A stretch of DNA of 64,000 nucleotides from JAJZNI01 sp035624785 (GTDB lineage Bacteria > Chloroflexota > Dormibacteria > Aeolococcales > Aeolococcaceae). A program made the position numbers and the translations under genes. The stretch covers positions 62,001-126,000 of the forward strand of contig DASPQV010000048.1 in the NCBI GenBank assembly GCA_035624785.1, given 5' to 3'. Numbering within the stretch: position 1 is the stretch's first letter; the number at the start of each line of letters is the position of its first letter. Positions 48,690 through 59,453 of the stretch are shown piece by piece. Under the pieces are notes generated by a model. That model saw only the letters and a list, made by a program, of their open reading frames with translations, did no database searches and had not been told where the DNA came from.

Positions 48690-51600
48690 ATGAGCCCGGT
48701 CCCCTCGCCCTCGTCGATCGGCCTGGCTCATCCCGCGGTGCGGGCCTGGTTCGGCCGCCGCTTTCCGGACGGGCCCACCCCGGCGCAGGCGCGGGGCTGG
48801 CCCCGCATCGCGGCGGGCCGCTCCACCCTGATCGCGGCGCCAACCGGATCGGGGAAGACCCTGGCCGGCTTCCTCTGCGCCATCGATGAGCTGTACCAGG
48901 CGGCCGAGCGCGGCGAGGTGGTGGAGGGGCTGACCCAGGTCGTCTACGTCTCCCCGCTCAAGGCGCTGGCGGTCGATGTGCACCAGAACCTCGAGATCCC
49001 GCTGCGCGAGATCGCTGAGGTGGCTGCTGAGCTGGGGCTCCGCGCGCCGGCGCTGCGGGTCGAGGTCCGCACCGGCGACACCCCCGCCCCGGCGCGGGCC
49101 GCGATGCTCCGCCATCGCCCCAATTTCCTGGTCACCACCCCGGAGTCCCTCTATCTGATGCTGACCGCGGAGCGCAGCCGGGCCGGCCTGGGCAGCGTCC
49201 GCACCGTCATCGTCGACGAGATCCACGCCGTGGCCCGCGACCGGCGGGGCTCCCATCTCGCGCTCAGCCTGGAACGCCTCGAGGGCCTCTGCGACCCGCC
49301 CCCGCAACGGATCGGGCTCTCAGCCACCCAGCGGCCGATCGAGGTGGTGGCCCGCCTTCTGGTCGGCGCCGGGCCGGACCGCGAGGATGAGCGGGGAGCG
49401 CCCCGCTGCAGCATCGTCGACGTCGGCCATGACCGGCCCATGGACCTGAGCATCGAGCTTCCCGAGGAGGAGCTGGGCGCGGTGGCCAGCCGCGAGCAGC
49501 TGGCTGACGTCGTCGGCCGCATCGCCGCCCAGGTGCTCGCCCACCGGACCACCCTGGTGTTCGTCAACACCCGCCGGATGTCGGAGCGGGTGGCTCACAT
49601 GCTGGCCGAGAGGCTGGGTGAGGATGCCGTCGCCGCTCACCACGGCAGCCTCTCGCGCGACCGCCGCTTCCGGGTGGAGGCCCGACTGCGGGCGGGCGAG
49701 CTGCGCGCCCTGGTGGCCACCGCCTCGCTGGAGCTGGGGATCGACATCGGGCCCGTGGACCTGGTCTGCCAGATCTCGTCTCCGCGCAGCCTGGCAACCC
49801 TGCTGCAGCGGGTCGGCCGCTCCGGGCACCGGCTCGGCGCCATCTCCCGCGGCCGCCTCTTCCCCCTCTCGCGTGATGACCTGGTCGAATGCTGCGCCCT
49901 GCTGGCCGGCATCCGCTCCGGTCGCCTGGACGCGGTGACGCCACCGGTGGCGCCCCTCGACGTGCTGGCCCAGCAGGTGGTCGCGGAATGCGCGGGCCGG
50001 ACCGCGGAGGGGGGGGTTGCCGAGGACGAGCTCTACGAGCTGGTCCGGCGAGCCGCGCCCTATGCCTCCCTGAGCCGCGACGACTTCGACGACACCCTGG
50101 ACCTGGTCTCAGATGGCGTCCTCACCGGTCGGGGCACGGTGGGCGCCCACCTCCACCGGGACCGGCTCCACCACCGGCTCCGGGCCCGGCGGGGTGCCCG
50201 CCTCGCCGCGCTCACCTCCGGCGGCGCCATCCCCGAGAGCGGGGAATACCGGGTGCTGGCCGAGCCCGACGAGAGCCTGGTCGGCAGCGTGACCGAGGAC
50301 TGGGCCATCGAATCGATGGCGGGTGACGTGTTCCTGCTCGGCAGCACCTCGTGGCGGATCACCCGGGTGGGGGGCGGAACGGTGCGCGTCGTGGATGCCC
50401 AGGGAGCGCCGCCGTCGGTGCCCTTCTGGCTGGGGGAGGCGCCGGCGCGCACCCAGGAGCTGTCCGACGAGGTGTCGGCGCTGCGCGCCGGCATCGATGA
50501 GCGGCTGGCCGGCGCCGGTGTCCCGGCCGCCGCGGACTGGGTCGAGGGGCACTGCGGCGTCGCCCGGGAGGTGGCAGAGCAGGTGGTCGCCTACCTGGCC
50601 GCGGGCCGTGCCAGCCTGGGCCTGCTGCCCACCCGCGACCACCTGGTGCTGGAACGATGCTTCGACGAGTCCGGGGGAACCCAGGTGGTCGTCCACGCGC
50701 CCCTCGGCGCCCGGCTCAACCGGGCTCTCGGCCTGGCCCTGCGCAAGCGCTTCTGCGCCACCTTCGACTTCGAGCTGCAGGCGGCTGCCAGCGATGATTG
50801 CGTGCTGCTCTCCCTCGGTCCACAGCACAGCCTGCCGCTCGAGGACGTGCCCCGCTTCCTCTCCTCGGCGACCGTCGAGGACGTGCTCCGCAGGGCGGTG
50901 ATCTTCTCCCCGATGTTCCCGATCCGGTGGCGCTGGAACCTGACCCGGGCGCTGGTCGTGCTCCGCTCCCGGGGCGGGAGGCGCAACCCGGCTCCCCTCC
51001 AGCGGCTCCAGTCCGACGACGTCATGGCCGCGGTGTTTCCCGCGCTCACCGCATGTCAGAACGAGAATCCGACGGGGCCCATCGAACCACCCGACCACCT
51101 CTTGGTCCGCCAGACGATGGACGACTGCCTCCACGAGGCCATGGACCTCGAGGGGTTGCGGTCGCTGGTGACCGGCATCGAGAGCGGCGCGGTCTCGGTC
51201 ACCTGCCGGGAGACCACCGAACCGTCGGTGCTCGCCCACGAGATCCTCAACGGCCGCCCCTACACCTTCCTGGATGATGCCCCCCTGGAGGAGCGGCGCA
51301 GCCGGTCGGTCTCGCTGCGTCGCGGCCTGCCCGTGGAGGCGCGCGACCTCGCCGCCCTGGACGCCGAGGCGATCGCCAGGGTCCGCGAGGAGGCGGCGCC
51401 CAACCCGCGGGATGCCGAGGAGCTCCACGAGGTGCTCCTCTCCCTGGTGGTCGTCAGGCCGCGTCAGGAGTGGGGCGAATGGTTCCAGGACCTGGTCGCC
51501 GACGGCCGGGCTCTCCCGGTGGTGAGCTCGGGCGCCAGGCTCTGGATCGCCACGGAATGCGACCGCCTGGTCGAGGCGATGCTGCCCGGCGCCGGGCTCG

Positions 51601-52910
51601 GCTCGGGCGCGGCCGCAGCGGCCGTCGATCCCGCCGAGGCCGCGGCCCGCGCCCTGCGCGGCCACCTGGAGGTGAGCGGCCCGGTCACCGAGGCCGAGCT
51701 GGTCTCGGCCACGTCGCTGCCCATGGCCCTGGTCAGGGCGGGGCTGGCCCGCCTGGAGAGCGAGGGATTCGCGATCCGGGGGAGCTTCGAGCGCCCGGCG
51801 GGGTCGGAGCAGTGGTGCTGTCGCCGCCTGCTGGTGCGGATCCACAACCGGACCCGCGACCGGCTGCGCCGCGAGATCTCCCCGGTGAGCCCGGCCGACC
51901 TGCTCCGCTTCCTGCTCCGCTGGCAGCGGGTCGCCCCAGGTACCCAGCGAGAGGGACGGGACGGGGTGGCCGCCACCATCGCCCAGCTCCAGGGCGTCGA
52001 GGCAGCCGCCGGGGTGTGGGAGGGGGAGATCCTGCCCCGCCGGGTGGCCGGATACCGGCACGCCTGGCTCGACGAGCTGTGCCTCTCGGGGGCCGTGGCC
52101 TGGGGCCGCCTGCGGGTCCGCGGCGACGACGACGTGCCGGCGCGGAGCCGGCCCTTCCCCTCCCGGGCAACCCCGATCACCCTGATGCTGCGGGCCGACC
52201 TCGGCTGGCTGCTCCAGGCCGTGCGCGGCGGGGCCTCGCCGGTGGAGCCGGCGGCCGGGGCGACCCATGAGGTGGTCGCGATCCTCCGCCAGCACGGGGC
52301 GCTCTTCAGCGGCGAGATCGCGGCCCTCTGCGGCCGCCTCCCCTCGGAGGTCGACGCGGGGCTCTGGGACGGGGTGAGCCGTGGCCTGGTGGCCGCTGAC
52401 GGCTTCGCCGCGATCCGGAGCCTGCTGGCTGGGCCACGGCGGCTCAACGGTCGCCGGGGCGGCGGCTCGTGGCGCGGACGGGTCGGACCGCCGGCGGGGG
52501 AGGGGAGATGGTCGCTGCTGCCCGCCGCCGCACCGGTCGACGATCGTGAAACCCTCGCCGAGGCTGCGGCCGGACAGCTGCTGGTGCGCTGGGGGGTGGT
52601 CTTCCGCGACCTGCTGGCCCGGGAGACCTTAGCGGTGCCCTGGCGGGAGATCCTCTGGGCGCTCCGGCGCATGGAGGCGCGGGGGACGATCCGCGGCGGG
52701 CGCTTTGCCGGCGGCTTCGCCGGCGAGCAGTACGCGCTGCCGGAGGCGGTCGAGCTGCTCCGGATGGTGCGCCGGGCCGATCCGGGCGGAGAGGCCGTGG
52801 AGCTCTCCGCCGCCGATCCCCTCAACCTGTCCGGCATCGTCGTCCCCGGGCCGCGGGTTCCGGCATTGCCTGGCAACCGGGTGGTGCTCGGCGCGGTCTC
52901 CGCGGCCTGA
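48690..52910 (+). CDS. lhr: Lhr-family DEAD/DEAH-box helicase
   Basis: Lhr is a 3'-5' superfamily 2 helicase linked to DNA repair and possibly RNA. The 1406-residue product has Walker A APTGSGKTLAGF near residue 50, VYVSPLKALAVD, TTPESLYLML, the DExH box VDEIHAVARDRRGSHL near 175, FVNTRRMSERVAH and LLQRVGRSGHRLG. These cover both RecA lobes and the winged helix of the Lhr core. The C-terminal ~550 residues carry the extended Lhr domain. Length is near actinobacterial Lhr (~1500). It stands alone between the ramB-like gene and topA. Confidence 0.93.
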   Translation: MSPVPSPSSIGLAHPAVRAWFGRRFPDGPTPAQARGWPRIAAGRSTLIAAPTGSGKTLAGFLCAIDELYQAAERGEVVEGLTQVVYVSPLKALAVDVHQNLEIPLREIAEVAAELGLRAPALRVEVRTGDTPAPARAAMLRHRPNFLVTTPESLYLMLTAERSRAGLGSVRTVIVDEIHAVARDRRGSHLALSLERLEGLCDPPPQRIGLSATQRPIEVVARLLVGAGPDREDERGAPRCSIVDVGHDRPMDLSIELPEEELGAVASREQLADVVGRIAAQVLAHRTTLVFVNTRRMSERVAHMLAERLGEDAVAAHHGSLSRDRRFRVEARLRAGELRALVATASLELGIDIGPVDLVCQISSPRSLATLLQRVGRSGHRLGAISRGRLFPLSRDDLVECCALLAGIRSGRLDAVTPPVAPLDVLAQQVVAECAGRTAEGGVAEDELYELVRRAAPYASLSRDDFDDTLDLVSDGVLTGRGTVGAHLHRDRLHHRLRARRGARLAALTSGGAIPESGEYRVLAEPDESLVGSVTEDWAIESMAGDVFLLGSTSWRITRVGGGTVRVVDAQGAPPSVPFWLGEAPARTQELSDEVSALRAGIDERLAGAGVPAAADWVEGHCGVAREVAEQVVAYLAAGRASLGLLPTRDHLVLERCFDESGGTQVVVHAPLGARLNRALGLALRKRFCATFDFELQAAASDDCVLLSLGPQHSLPLEDVPRFLSSATVEDVLRRAVIFSPMFPIRWRWNLTRALVVLRSRGGRRNPAPLQRLQSDDVMAAVFPALTACQNENPTGPIEPPDHLLVRQTMDDCLHEAMDLEGLRSLVTGIESGAVSVTCRETTEPSVLAHEILNGRPYTFLDDAPLEERRSRSVSLRRGLPVEARDLAALDAEAIARVREEAAPNPRDAEELHEVLLSLVVVRPRQEWGEWFQDLVADGRALPVVSSGARLWIATECDRLVEAMLPGAGLGSGAAAAAVDPAEAAARALRGHLEVSGPVTEAELVSATSLPMALVRAGLARLESEGFAIRGSFERPAGSEQWCCRRLLVRIHNRTRDRLRREISPVSPADLLRFLLRWQRVAPGTQREGRDGVAATIAQLQGVEAAAGVWEGEILPRRVAGYRHAWLDELCLSGAVAWGRLRVRGDDDVPARSRPFPSRATPITLMLRADLGWLLQAVRGGASPVEPAAGATHEVVAILRQHGALFSGEIAALCGRLPSEVDAGLWDGVSRGLVAADGFAAIRSLLAGPRRLNGRRGGGSWRGRVGPPAGEGRWSLLPAAAPVDDRETLAEAAAGQLLVRWGVVFRDLLARETLAVPWREILWALRRMEARGTIRGGRFAGGFAGEQYALPEAVELLRMVRRADPGGEAVELSAADPLNLSGIVVPGPRVPALPGNRVVLGAVSAA

Positions 52911-52987
52911 GGTTTGGCGGCGGTCGCCCTGGGCGATCATCGGGGCTACTGTGATCGCAGTCTGCGGGCCGGGCGGGGAGGCGCTGC

Positions 52988-52993
52988 TATGAT
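52988..52993 (+). promoter_or_regulatory. -10 box of topA
   Basis: TATGAT lies 51 bases before the topA ATG (53045), which has AGGA upstream. This unit therefore has a leader and Shine-Dalgarno sequence, unlike the leaderless units. It also fits a GTG at 53012, a less likely start. Confidence 0.4.
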
Positions 52994-53044
52994 CGGCCGG
53001 CTCCGGCCGTCGTGGACGCCGCGCCGGCCGGCGACAGGATCTTC

Positions 53045-55471
53045 ATGCCCAACCGTCTGATCATCGTCGAGTCTCCGAGCAAGGCTCGCACCCTGGCCAA
53101 GTTCCTGGGGCCCGGCTACGTCGTCAAGGCCTCGATGGGGCACGTTCGCGACCTGCCCAAGTCGAAGATGGGGGTCGACGTCGACCACGGTTTCCGCCCC
53201 GAGTACCTGGTCATCCAGGGCAAGGAGCGCCAGATCCGGGAGCTGCGCGAGGCGGCCAGGAAGGCCCAGGACGTGGTGCTCGCCGCCGACCCCGACCGCG
53301 AGGGAGAGGCGATCGCCTGGCATCTCGCCGAGGCCCTCCGGCTTCGCGACCCCGACCGCATCGTGGTCCACGAGATCACCCAGACCGCGGTCGAGGCAGC
53401 CCTCAAGTCCCCCCGGAAGATCGACCGCAACCTGGTGTATGCGCAGGAGGCCCGGCGGGTCATCGACCGCCTGGTCGGCTACCGCCTGAGCCCGCTGCTC
53501 TGGCGCAAGGTCCGGACCGGTCTCAGCGCCGGCCGGGTGCAGTCGGTCGCGGTGCGCCTGGTCGTCGATCGCGAGAACGAGATCGAGGCCTTCGTCCCCA
53601 CCGAGTCCTGGACCCTCGACGCGCTCCTGGAGAAGGGGGAAACCCGCTTCACGGCGCGCTTCATGGGCCGCCGCGGGGCCGAGCCTCGAGAGGCCGCCCC
53701 GGCCTCCCGCCGGCGGGGCCGGGCCGGCAAGCCGGCCGCCGGCACGCCCGGTCCCGAGCGCGTCGAGCTGCCCACCCGCGACGAGGCGCTGGCGGTGCTC
53801 CGAGCCCTGGGCTTCGACGAGGACGGGCATCGGGACGCTGACACTCCGCCCTTCACCGTCGATGCCGTGGAGAGCGCCGAGACGGCGCGCTCGGCGCCGC
53901 CTCCCTACACCACCAGCACCCTGCAGCAGGACGCGAGCACCCGGCTCCGCCTCCCGCCCAAGCGGGCGATGTCGATCGCCCAGGAGCTCTACGAGGGCGT
54001 CGACCTGGGCAGTGCCGGTCCGACCGGTCTGATCACCTACATGCGGACGGACTCCATCCGGATCTCCGACCAGGCACGCTCGGAGGCCGCCGCCCACATC
54101 ACCGAGGCCTTCGGACGGGAGTACGTCAGGGCCGGCGAGGCCCGCCAGCGCCAGGCGCAGCGGGTCCAGGATGCCCACGAGGCGATCCGCCCCACCGACG
54201 TCCGGCGGGCGCCCGAGCAGGTGCAGGAGTTCCTCTCTCGCGACCAGGCCCGGCTCTACGAGCTGATCTGGCGGCGCTTCGTGGCCAGCCAGATGGCGCC
54301 GGCCCGGTTCATGAACACCCGGGCGACCATCAGCTGTGCCGATTTCGCCTTCCGGGCCACTGGCTCGGTGCTCCTCTTCGACGGGTTCCAGCGGGTCTGG
54401 AAGCGCGACGAGGAGAGGCGTGAGCCGGGAGCCTTCGAGGGCGCCGGTGAGCCGGAGCGCGAGACCGGGCTACCCGCGCTCGCGACCGGCGAGCAGCTTC
54501 CCTGCCATCAGATGACCGCGGAGCAGCACTTCACCCAGCCCCCGCCCCGGTACACCGAGGCCTCCCTGATCAAGGAGCTCGAGGAGCGGGGGATTGGCCG
54601 GCCCTCGACGTATGCCCCCACCATCGAGGTCATCCAGGAGCGGGGCTACGTGCGCCAGGAGGAGCGCAAGCTGCGTCCCACCGAGCTCGGCAAGACCGTG
54701 GACGCCCTGCTGCGAGAGCACTTCGCCGAGGTGGTCGACGTCGACTTCACCGCCGAGCTCGAGCGCCGTCTCGACGCCATCGAGGCGGGCCGGAGGCGCT
54801 TCGAACCGACCGTGAAGGAGTGGTACACCCCATTCGACGCCACGGTCGAGAAGGCACAGGCATCGATGCAGCGGGTCAAGGTGCCCGCCAAGCCCACCGG
54901 GGAGACCTGTCCGGAGTGCGGCGTCGGGGAGCTGGTGGTTCGGGAGGGTCGCTTCGGCGCCTTCGTGGGCTGCTCGCGCTACCCGGAGTGCAACTACATA
55001 AAGGACCGCCGCGCCTCCCGAGCCGAGCCCACCGGTGACGTCTGCCCGCGGTGCGGCAAGCCGCTGGTCCGCCGTGAGGGCCGACGCGGCCCCTTCGTGG
55101 GCTGCAGCGGCTACCCAGGCTGCCGGTACATCCAAGCGGGCGACGAGGTTCACCCCCAGGGCCGGGCGGCCGATGGCGGCGCTCCGGCGCCCGCCGAGGA
55201 GCGGCTCGGCAGCTGCCCGGAGTGCGGCCGGCCCCTGGCTCGCAAGCAAAGCCGGCGCGGCCCCTTCGTGGGCTGCAGCGGCTACCCGGAGTGCCGCTAC
55301 GTCCAGCCGCGGGCGGGGGCGCCACCGGCGCCCCGGGCCGAAGCCACCGGCGAGAGCTGCCCCGAGTGCGGCAAGCCGCTGGTGCGCCGCCAGGGACGCT
55401 TCGGGCCGTTCGTCAGCTGCAGCGGCTACCCGGAGTGCCGCTACCGTCCCGGAAAGGTGGCGGTGTCGTGA
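53045..55471 (+). CDS. topA: DNA topoisomerase I
   Basis: TopA relaxes negative supercoils. The 808-residue product starts MPNRLIIVESPSKARTLAKF, the Toprim domain, with ADPDREGEAIAWHL as the metal-binding acidic cluster. The catalytic Tyr lies in GLITYMRTDSIRIS near residue 331. The C-terminus carries four Cys4 zinc ribbons: CPECG...CSRYPEC, CPRCG...CSGYPGC, CPECG...CSGYPEC and CPECG...CSGYPEC. Actinobacterial enzymes usually lack these, so the tail is of the firmicute/proteobacterial type. The stop overlaps hslV as GTGA. Confidence 0.97.
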   Translation: MPNRLIIVESPSKARTLAKFLGPGYVVKASMGHVRDLPKSKMGVDVDHGFRPEYLVIQGKERQIRELREAARKAQDVVLAADPDREGEAIAWHLAEALRLRDPDRIVVHEITQTAVEAALKSPRKIDRNLVYAQEARRVIDRLVGYRLSPLLWRKVRTGLSAGRVQSVAVRLVVDRENEIEAFVPTESWTLDALLEKGETRFTARFMGRRGAEPREAAPASRRRGRAGKPAAGTPGPERVELPTRDEALAVLRALGFDEDGHRDADTPPFTVDAVESAETARSAPPPYTTSTLQQDASTRLRLPPKRAMSIAQELYEGVDLGSAGPTGLITYMRTDSIRISDQARSEAAAHITEAFGREYVRAGEARQRQAQRVQDAHEAIRPTDVRRAPEQVQEFLSRDQARLYELIWRRFVASQMAPARFMNTRATISCADFAFRATGSVLLFDGFQRVWKRDEERREPGAFEGAGEPERETGLPALATGEQLPCHQMTAEQHFTQPPPRYTEASLIKELEERGIGRPSTYAPTIEVIQERGYVRQEERKLRPTELGKTVDALLREHFAEVVDVDFTAELERRLDAIEAGRRRFEPTVKEWYTPFDATVEKAQASMQRVKVPAKPTGETCPECGVGELVVREGRFGAFVGCSRYPECNYIKDRRASRAEPTGDVCPRCGKPLVRREGRRGPFVGCSGYPGCRYIQAGDEVHPQGRAADGGAPAPAEERLGSCPECGRPLARKQSRRGPFVGCSGYPECRYVQPRAGAPPAPRAEATGESCPECGKPLVRRQGRFGPFVSCSGYPECRYRPGKVAVS

Positions 55472-56034
55472 CCGGCCGGCTCCACGCCACCACCATCGTC
55501 GGAGTGCGCCGCCGCGGCACGGTGGCGATCGCCGGGGACGGCCAGGTGACGGTGGGCGACGTGGTCATGAAGCATCGCGCCGCCAAGGTCCGCCGGCTCC
55601 ACCACGACACCGTCCTGGCCGGTTTCGCCGGCGCGGTCGCCGACGCCCTCACCCTCTTCGACAAGTTCGAGCAGCAGCTCGACCGCCACCAGGGGCAGCT
55701 GCTGCGCGCCGCGGTGGGGCTGGCCAAGGAGTGGCGCACCGATCGCTACCTGCGCCACCTCGAGGCGATGCTGATCGTGGCCAACCGCGACCAGCTGCTG
55801 CTGCTCTCCGGTGACGGCGAGATCATCGAACCCGACGACGAGATCGCGGCCATCGGCAGCGGCGGTCCGTTTGCCCAGGCGGCGGCCAAGGCCCTCTTGG
55901 AGAACACCGACCTGGACGCCGCCGAGGTGGCCTGCCGAGCCCTCCGCATCGCCGCCTCCCTGTGCATCTACACCAATGACCAGGTGGTGGTGGAGACGCT
56001 GCCCGCCGCCGTGACCGAGGAGGCCTCGGTCTGA
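55468..56034 (+). CDS. hslV: ATP-dependent protease subunit HslV
   Basis: HslV is the threonine-peptidase dodecamer of the HslUV protease. The 188-residue product reads MTGRLHATTIVGVRRRGTVA, so the nucleophile Thr follows a seven-residue leader ending in HA. This resembles Bacillus CodW (FHATTI) rather than the proteobacterial form, where only Met is removed. GDGQVTVGD and KVRRL are conserved. The GTG start overlaps topA and hslU follows after one base. Confidence 0.95.
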   Translation: MTGRLHATTIVGVRRRGTVAIAGDGQVTVGDVVMKHRAAKVRRLHHDTVLAGFAGAVADALTLFDKFEQQLDRHQGQLLRAAVGLAKEWRTDRYLRHLEAMLIVANRDQLLLLSGDGEIIEPDDEIAAIGSGGPFAQAAAKALLENTDLDAAEVACRALRIAASLCIYTNDQVVVETLPAAVTEEASV

Positions 56035-56035
56035 G

Positions 56036-57712
56036 GTGACCGCGACCAGCGCCGGTGTCGGGAAGGCCGCAGCCACTGACGAGCCGGGCGACGCGGACGG
56101 CGCAGCTGCGGAGGACACCGGCGGGGGGACCGCCGCCGGCCCGGACGCCGAGCGCCGTGATCCCGACGACCTCAGGCCCCGCGAGATCGTGCGCAGCCTC
56201 GACCAGTACATCGTGGGCCAGGCCGAGGCCAAGCGGGCCGTCGCCGTTGCGCTGCGCAACCGGGTCCGCCGGCGCCGCCTCGCCGACGATATGCGGCGTG
56301 AGGTCCTGCCCAAGAACATCCTGATGATCGGGCCCACCGGGGTGGGCAAGACCGAGATCGCCAGGCGGCTTGCCAAGCTGACCTCGTCGCCCTTCCTCAA
56401 GGTCGAGGCGACCAAGTTCACCGAGGTGGGCTACGTGGGCCGGGATGTCGAGTCGATCGTCCGCGACATGCTCGAGGAGACCATCACCGAGGTCCACGAG
56501 GATCGCATCGACGAGGTCGAGGACCGAGCCCGGCAGCTCGCCGAGGACCGGATCCTCGACATCCTGGTCGAGGCCGAGCTGACCGCGACCCCTCTCAACG
56601 GCACCCTGACGGCAGCGGCCACCCCTGGGGAGGCGGGCGGGGGCCGGGCCGGTCCCCCGGCCGCGCCGGGCCAGCCGCCCGGCGGGGCTGAGCCGAGCTC
56701 CATCACCGCCACGCCGCCGCAGGCGAGCTCCGCCGCCGCCGGCGCGCCGCAGGCGGGCTCGGCAGCCTCGGTGCCGGCGCCCGCGACTGATTCCCCCGCG
56801 ACTCCGGCCAAGGATCCCCGGGAGCGCCTGCGCCGCCGGCTGCGGCGGCGGCTGGCGGCTCGTCTCCGCGCCAAGCATCTCGAGGACCGCTTCATCGACG
56901 TCGAGGTGGAGGAGCCCTACCAGCCCGCCTTCGAGGGTTTCGCCGGGACTGGGCTGGAGGAGGTCGGATACTCGCTCTCCGACTTCTTCTCGCAGATGGC
57001 GCCGAGCCGCAAGCGGTTGAAGCGGATGCGAGTGGCCGACGCCCGCACCGCGCTCATGGACGAGGAGACCGATCGGCTCATCGACATGGACCGGGTCTAC
57101 GACGACGCCATCCAGGACGTCGAGGAGGCGGGCATCGTCTTCATCGACGAGGTCGACAAGATCTGCGGCCCGGCGGCCGAGCGGGGCCCGGACGTCAGCG
57201 GCGAGGGGGTGCAGCGCGACCTGCTGCCGCTCCTCGAGGGTTCGGTGGTGCACACCCGGTACGGCTCGGTGCGCACCGACCACATCCTCTTCATCGCCGC
57301 CGGGGCCTTCACCGCCGCTCGTCCCAGCGACCTGATCCCGGAGTTCCAGGGGCGGTTCCCGATCCGGGTCGAGCTGAGCCCGCTCACCGAGACCGACCTG
57401 CAGCGGATCCTCACCGAGCCCGCCAACGCGCTGACCAAGCAGTACCAGGCGCTCCTCGGCACCGAGAACGTCGACCTGGCGTTCACCGCGGACGGGGTGG
57501 CCGAGCTGGCCCGGCAGGCGCACCGGGTCAACGAGGAGGACGAGAACATCGGAGCCCGGCGGCTCTTCACCGTCATGGAGAAGGTGCTCGAGGAGCTCTC
57601 CTTCCGGGCCGAGGACTACGGCGGCTCCAGGGTCGTGGTCGACGCCGCCATGGTCCAGGAACGCCTTGGCGAGCTGGTGGCCAACGACGAGGCGCGCCGC
57701 TACATCCTCTGA
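56036..57712 (+). CDS. hslU: ATP-dependent protease ATPase subunit HslU
   Basis: HslU unfolds substrates for HslV. The 558-residue AAA+ protein has REIVRSLDQYIVGQAEAKRA, Walker A GPTGVGKTEIAR near residue 98, EVGYVGRDVESIVRD, Walker B IVFIDEVDKI near 367 and the C-terminal ARRYIL that docks into HslV. An extra ~45 Ala/Gly/Asp-rich residues precede the conserved part. The intermediate domain carries an Ala/Pro-rich insert of about 65 residues not seen in typical HslU of ~450. Confidence 0.95.
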   Translation: MTATSAGVGKAAATDEPGDADGAAAEDTGGGTAAGPDAERRDPDDLRPREIVRSLDQYIVGQAEAKRAVAVALRNRVRRRRLADDMRREVLPKNILMIGPTGVGKTEIARRLAKLTSSPFLKVEATKFTEVGYVGRDVESIVRDMLEETITEVHEDRIDEVEDRARQLAEDRILDILVEAELTATPLNGTLTAAATPGEAGGGRAGPPAAPGQPPGGAEPSSITATPPQASSAAAGAPQAGSAASVPAPATDSPATPAKDPRERLRRRLRRRLAARLRAKHLEDRFIDVEVEEPYQPAFEGFAGTGLEEVGYSLSDFFSQMAPSRKRLKRMRVADARTALMDEETDRLIDMDRVYDDAIQDVEEAGIVFIDEVDKICGPAAERGPDVSGEGVQRDLLPLLEGSVVHTRYGSVRTDHILFIAAGAFTAARPSDLIPEFQGRFPIRVELSPLTETDLQRILTEPANALTKQYQALLGTENVDLAFTADGVAELARQAHRVNEEDENIGARRLFTVMEKVLEELSFRAEDYGGSRVVVDAAMVQERLGELVANDEARRYIL

Positions 57713-57942
57713 CCACAGCCGCCGCCGCATCCCTCTGAGAGCCGCCCTGCCGGCGATCAGAGGCCGCCGCTGGGCCGGAGGCCGCAACCGCCAGGGCCTT
57801 CGGCTACGCACTCGGTGCTGGTCATGTCAGACTTCCGGCTGATCTCACACGCCCGGCCCACGCGACGAGCGGGTGCCCTTGCGGTCGCCGTCGCGGTCCA
57901 CTCCGGGCGGAGGCGCCAAAACCACACGGAAGGAGGCTCGCC

Positions 57943-58811
<869 letters not shown>

Positions 58812-58812
<1 letters not shown>

Positions 58813-59453
58813 TGGCCGAGGTGACGGCGGCCCTGGTCAAACAGCTTCGGGACCGGACCGGGGCCGGCATGATGGACTGCAAGCGGGCGCTCGAGGACGC
58901 CGGCGGCGACCTGGAGCGCGCTGAGCAGCGGCTTCGCGAGCGCGGCGCGGCCAAGGCCTTCTCCAAGGCCGGAAGGGCCACCAGCGAGGGGGTCATCGAG
59001 GCCTACCTCCACGCGGTCGGCGGCATGCCCCCCAAGGTGGGCGTGCTCGTGGAGGTCGACTGCGAATCCGACTTCGTCGCCAAGACCGACGAGTTCAAGC
59101 GACTGGCCCGCGAGCTGGCCCTCCAGGTCGCCGGCGCCAATCCCGAGTACGTGAGGCCGGAGGACGTTCCCGTCCCCGTGGTCGAGAGGGAGCGGGAGAT
59201 CGCCCGGGCTCAGGCCGCCGGCAAGCCCGAGGCGGTGGTCGAGAAGATGGTGGCCGGCAAGCTGGCCGCCTTCTACAGCGACGTGTGCCTGCTCGAGCAG
59301 CCCTGGATCCGTGACGAGAAGCGGAAGAAGAAGGTGAAGGAGCTGGTCCAGGAGGCGGTCGCCAAGCTCGGCGAGAACATCACGGTGGCTCGCTTCGCCC
59401 GCTTCGCGGTGGGGGAGACCTCGAGCGACGGGGCCGGGAGCGAGAGCCGATGA
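58812..59453 (+). CDS. tsf: Elongation factor Ts
   Basis: EF-Ts recycles EF-Tu. The 213-residue product has LRDRTGAGMMDCKRALEDAG and EVDCESDFVAKTDEF. It is the short form with one core-dimerisation subdomain, as in Thermus, Chloroflexota and similar lineages, rather than the ~280-residue form. The ATG overlaps the rpsB stop by one base (TGATG). Confidence 0.95.
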
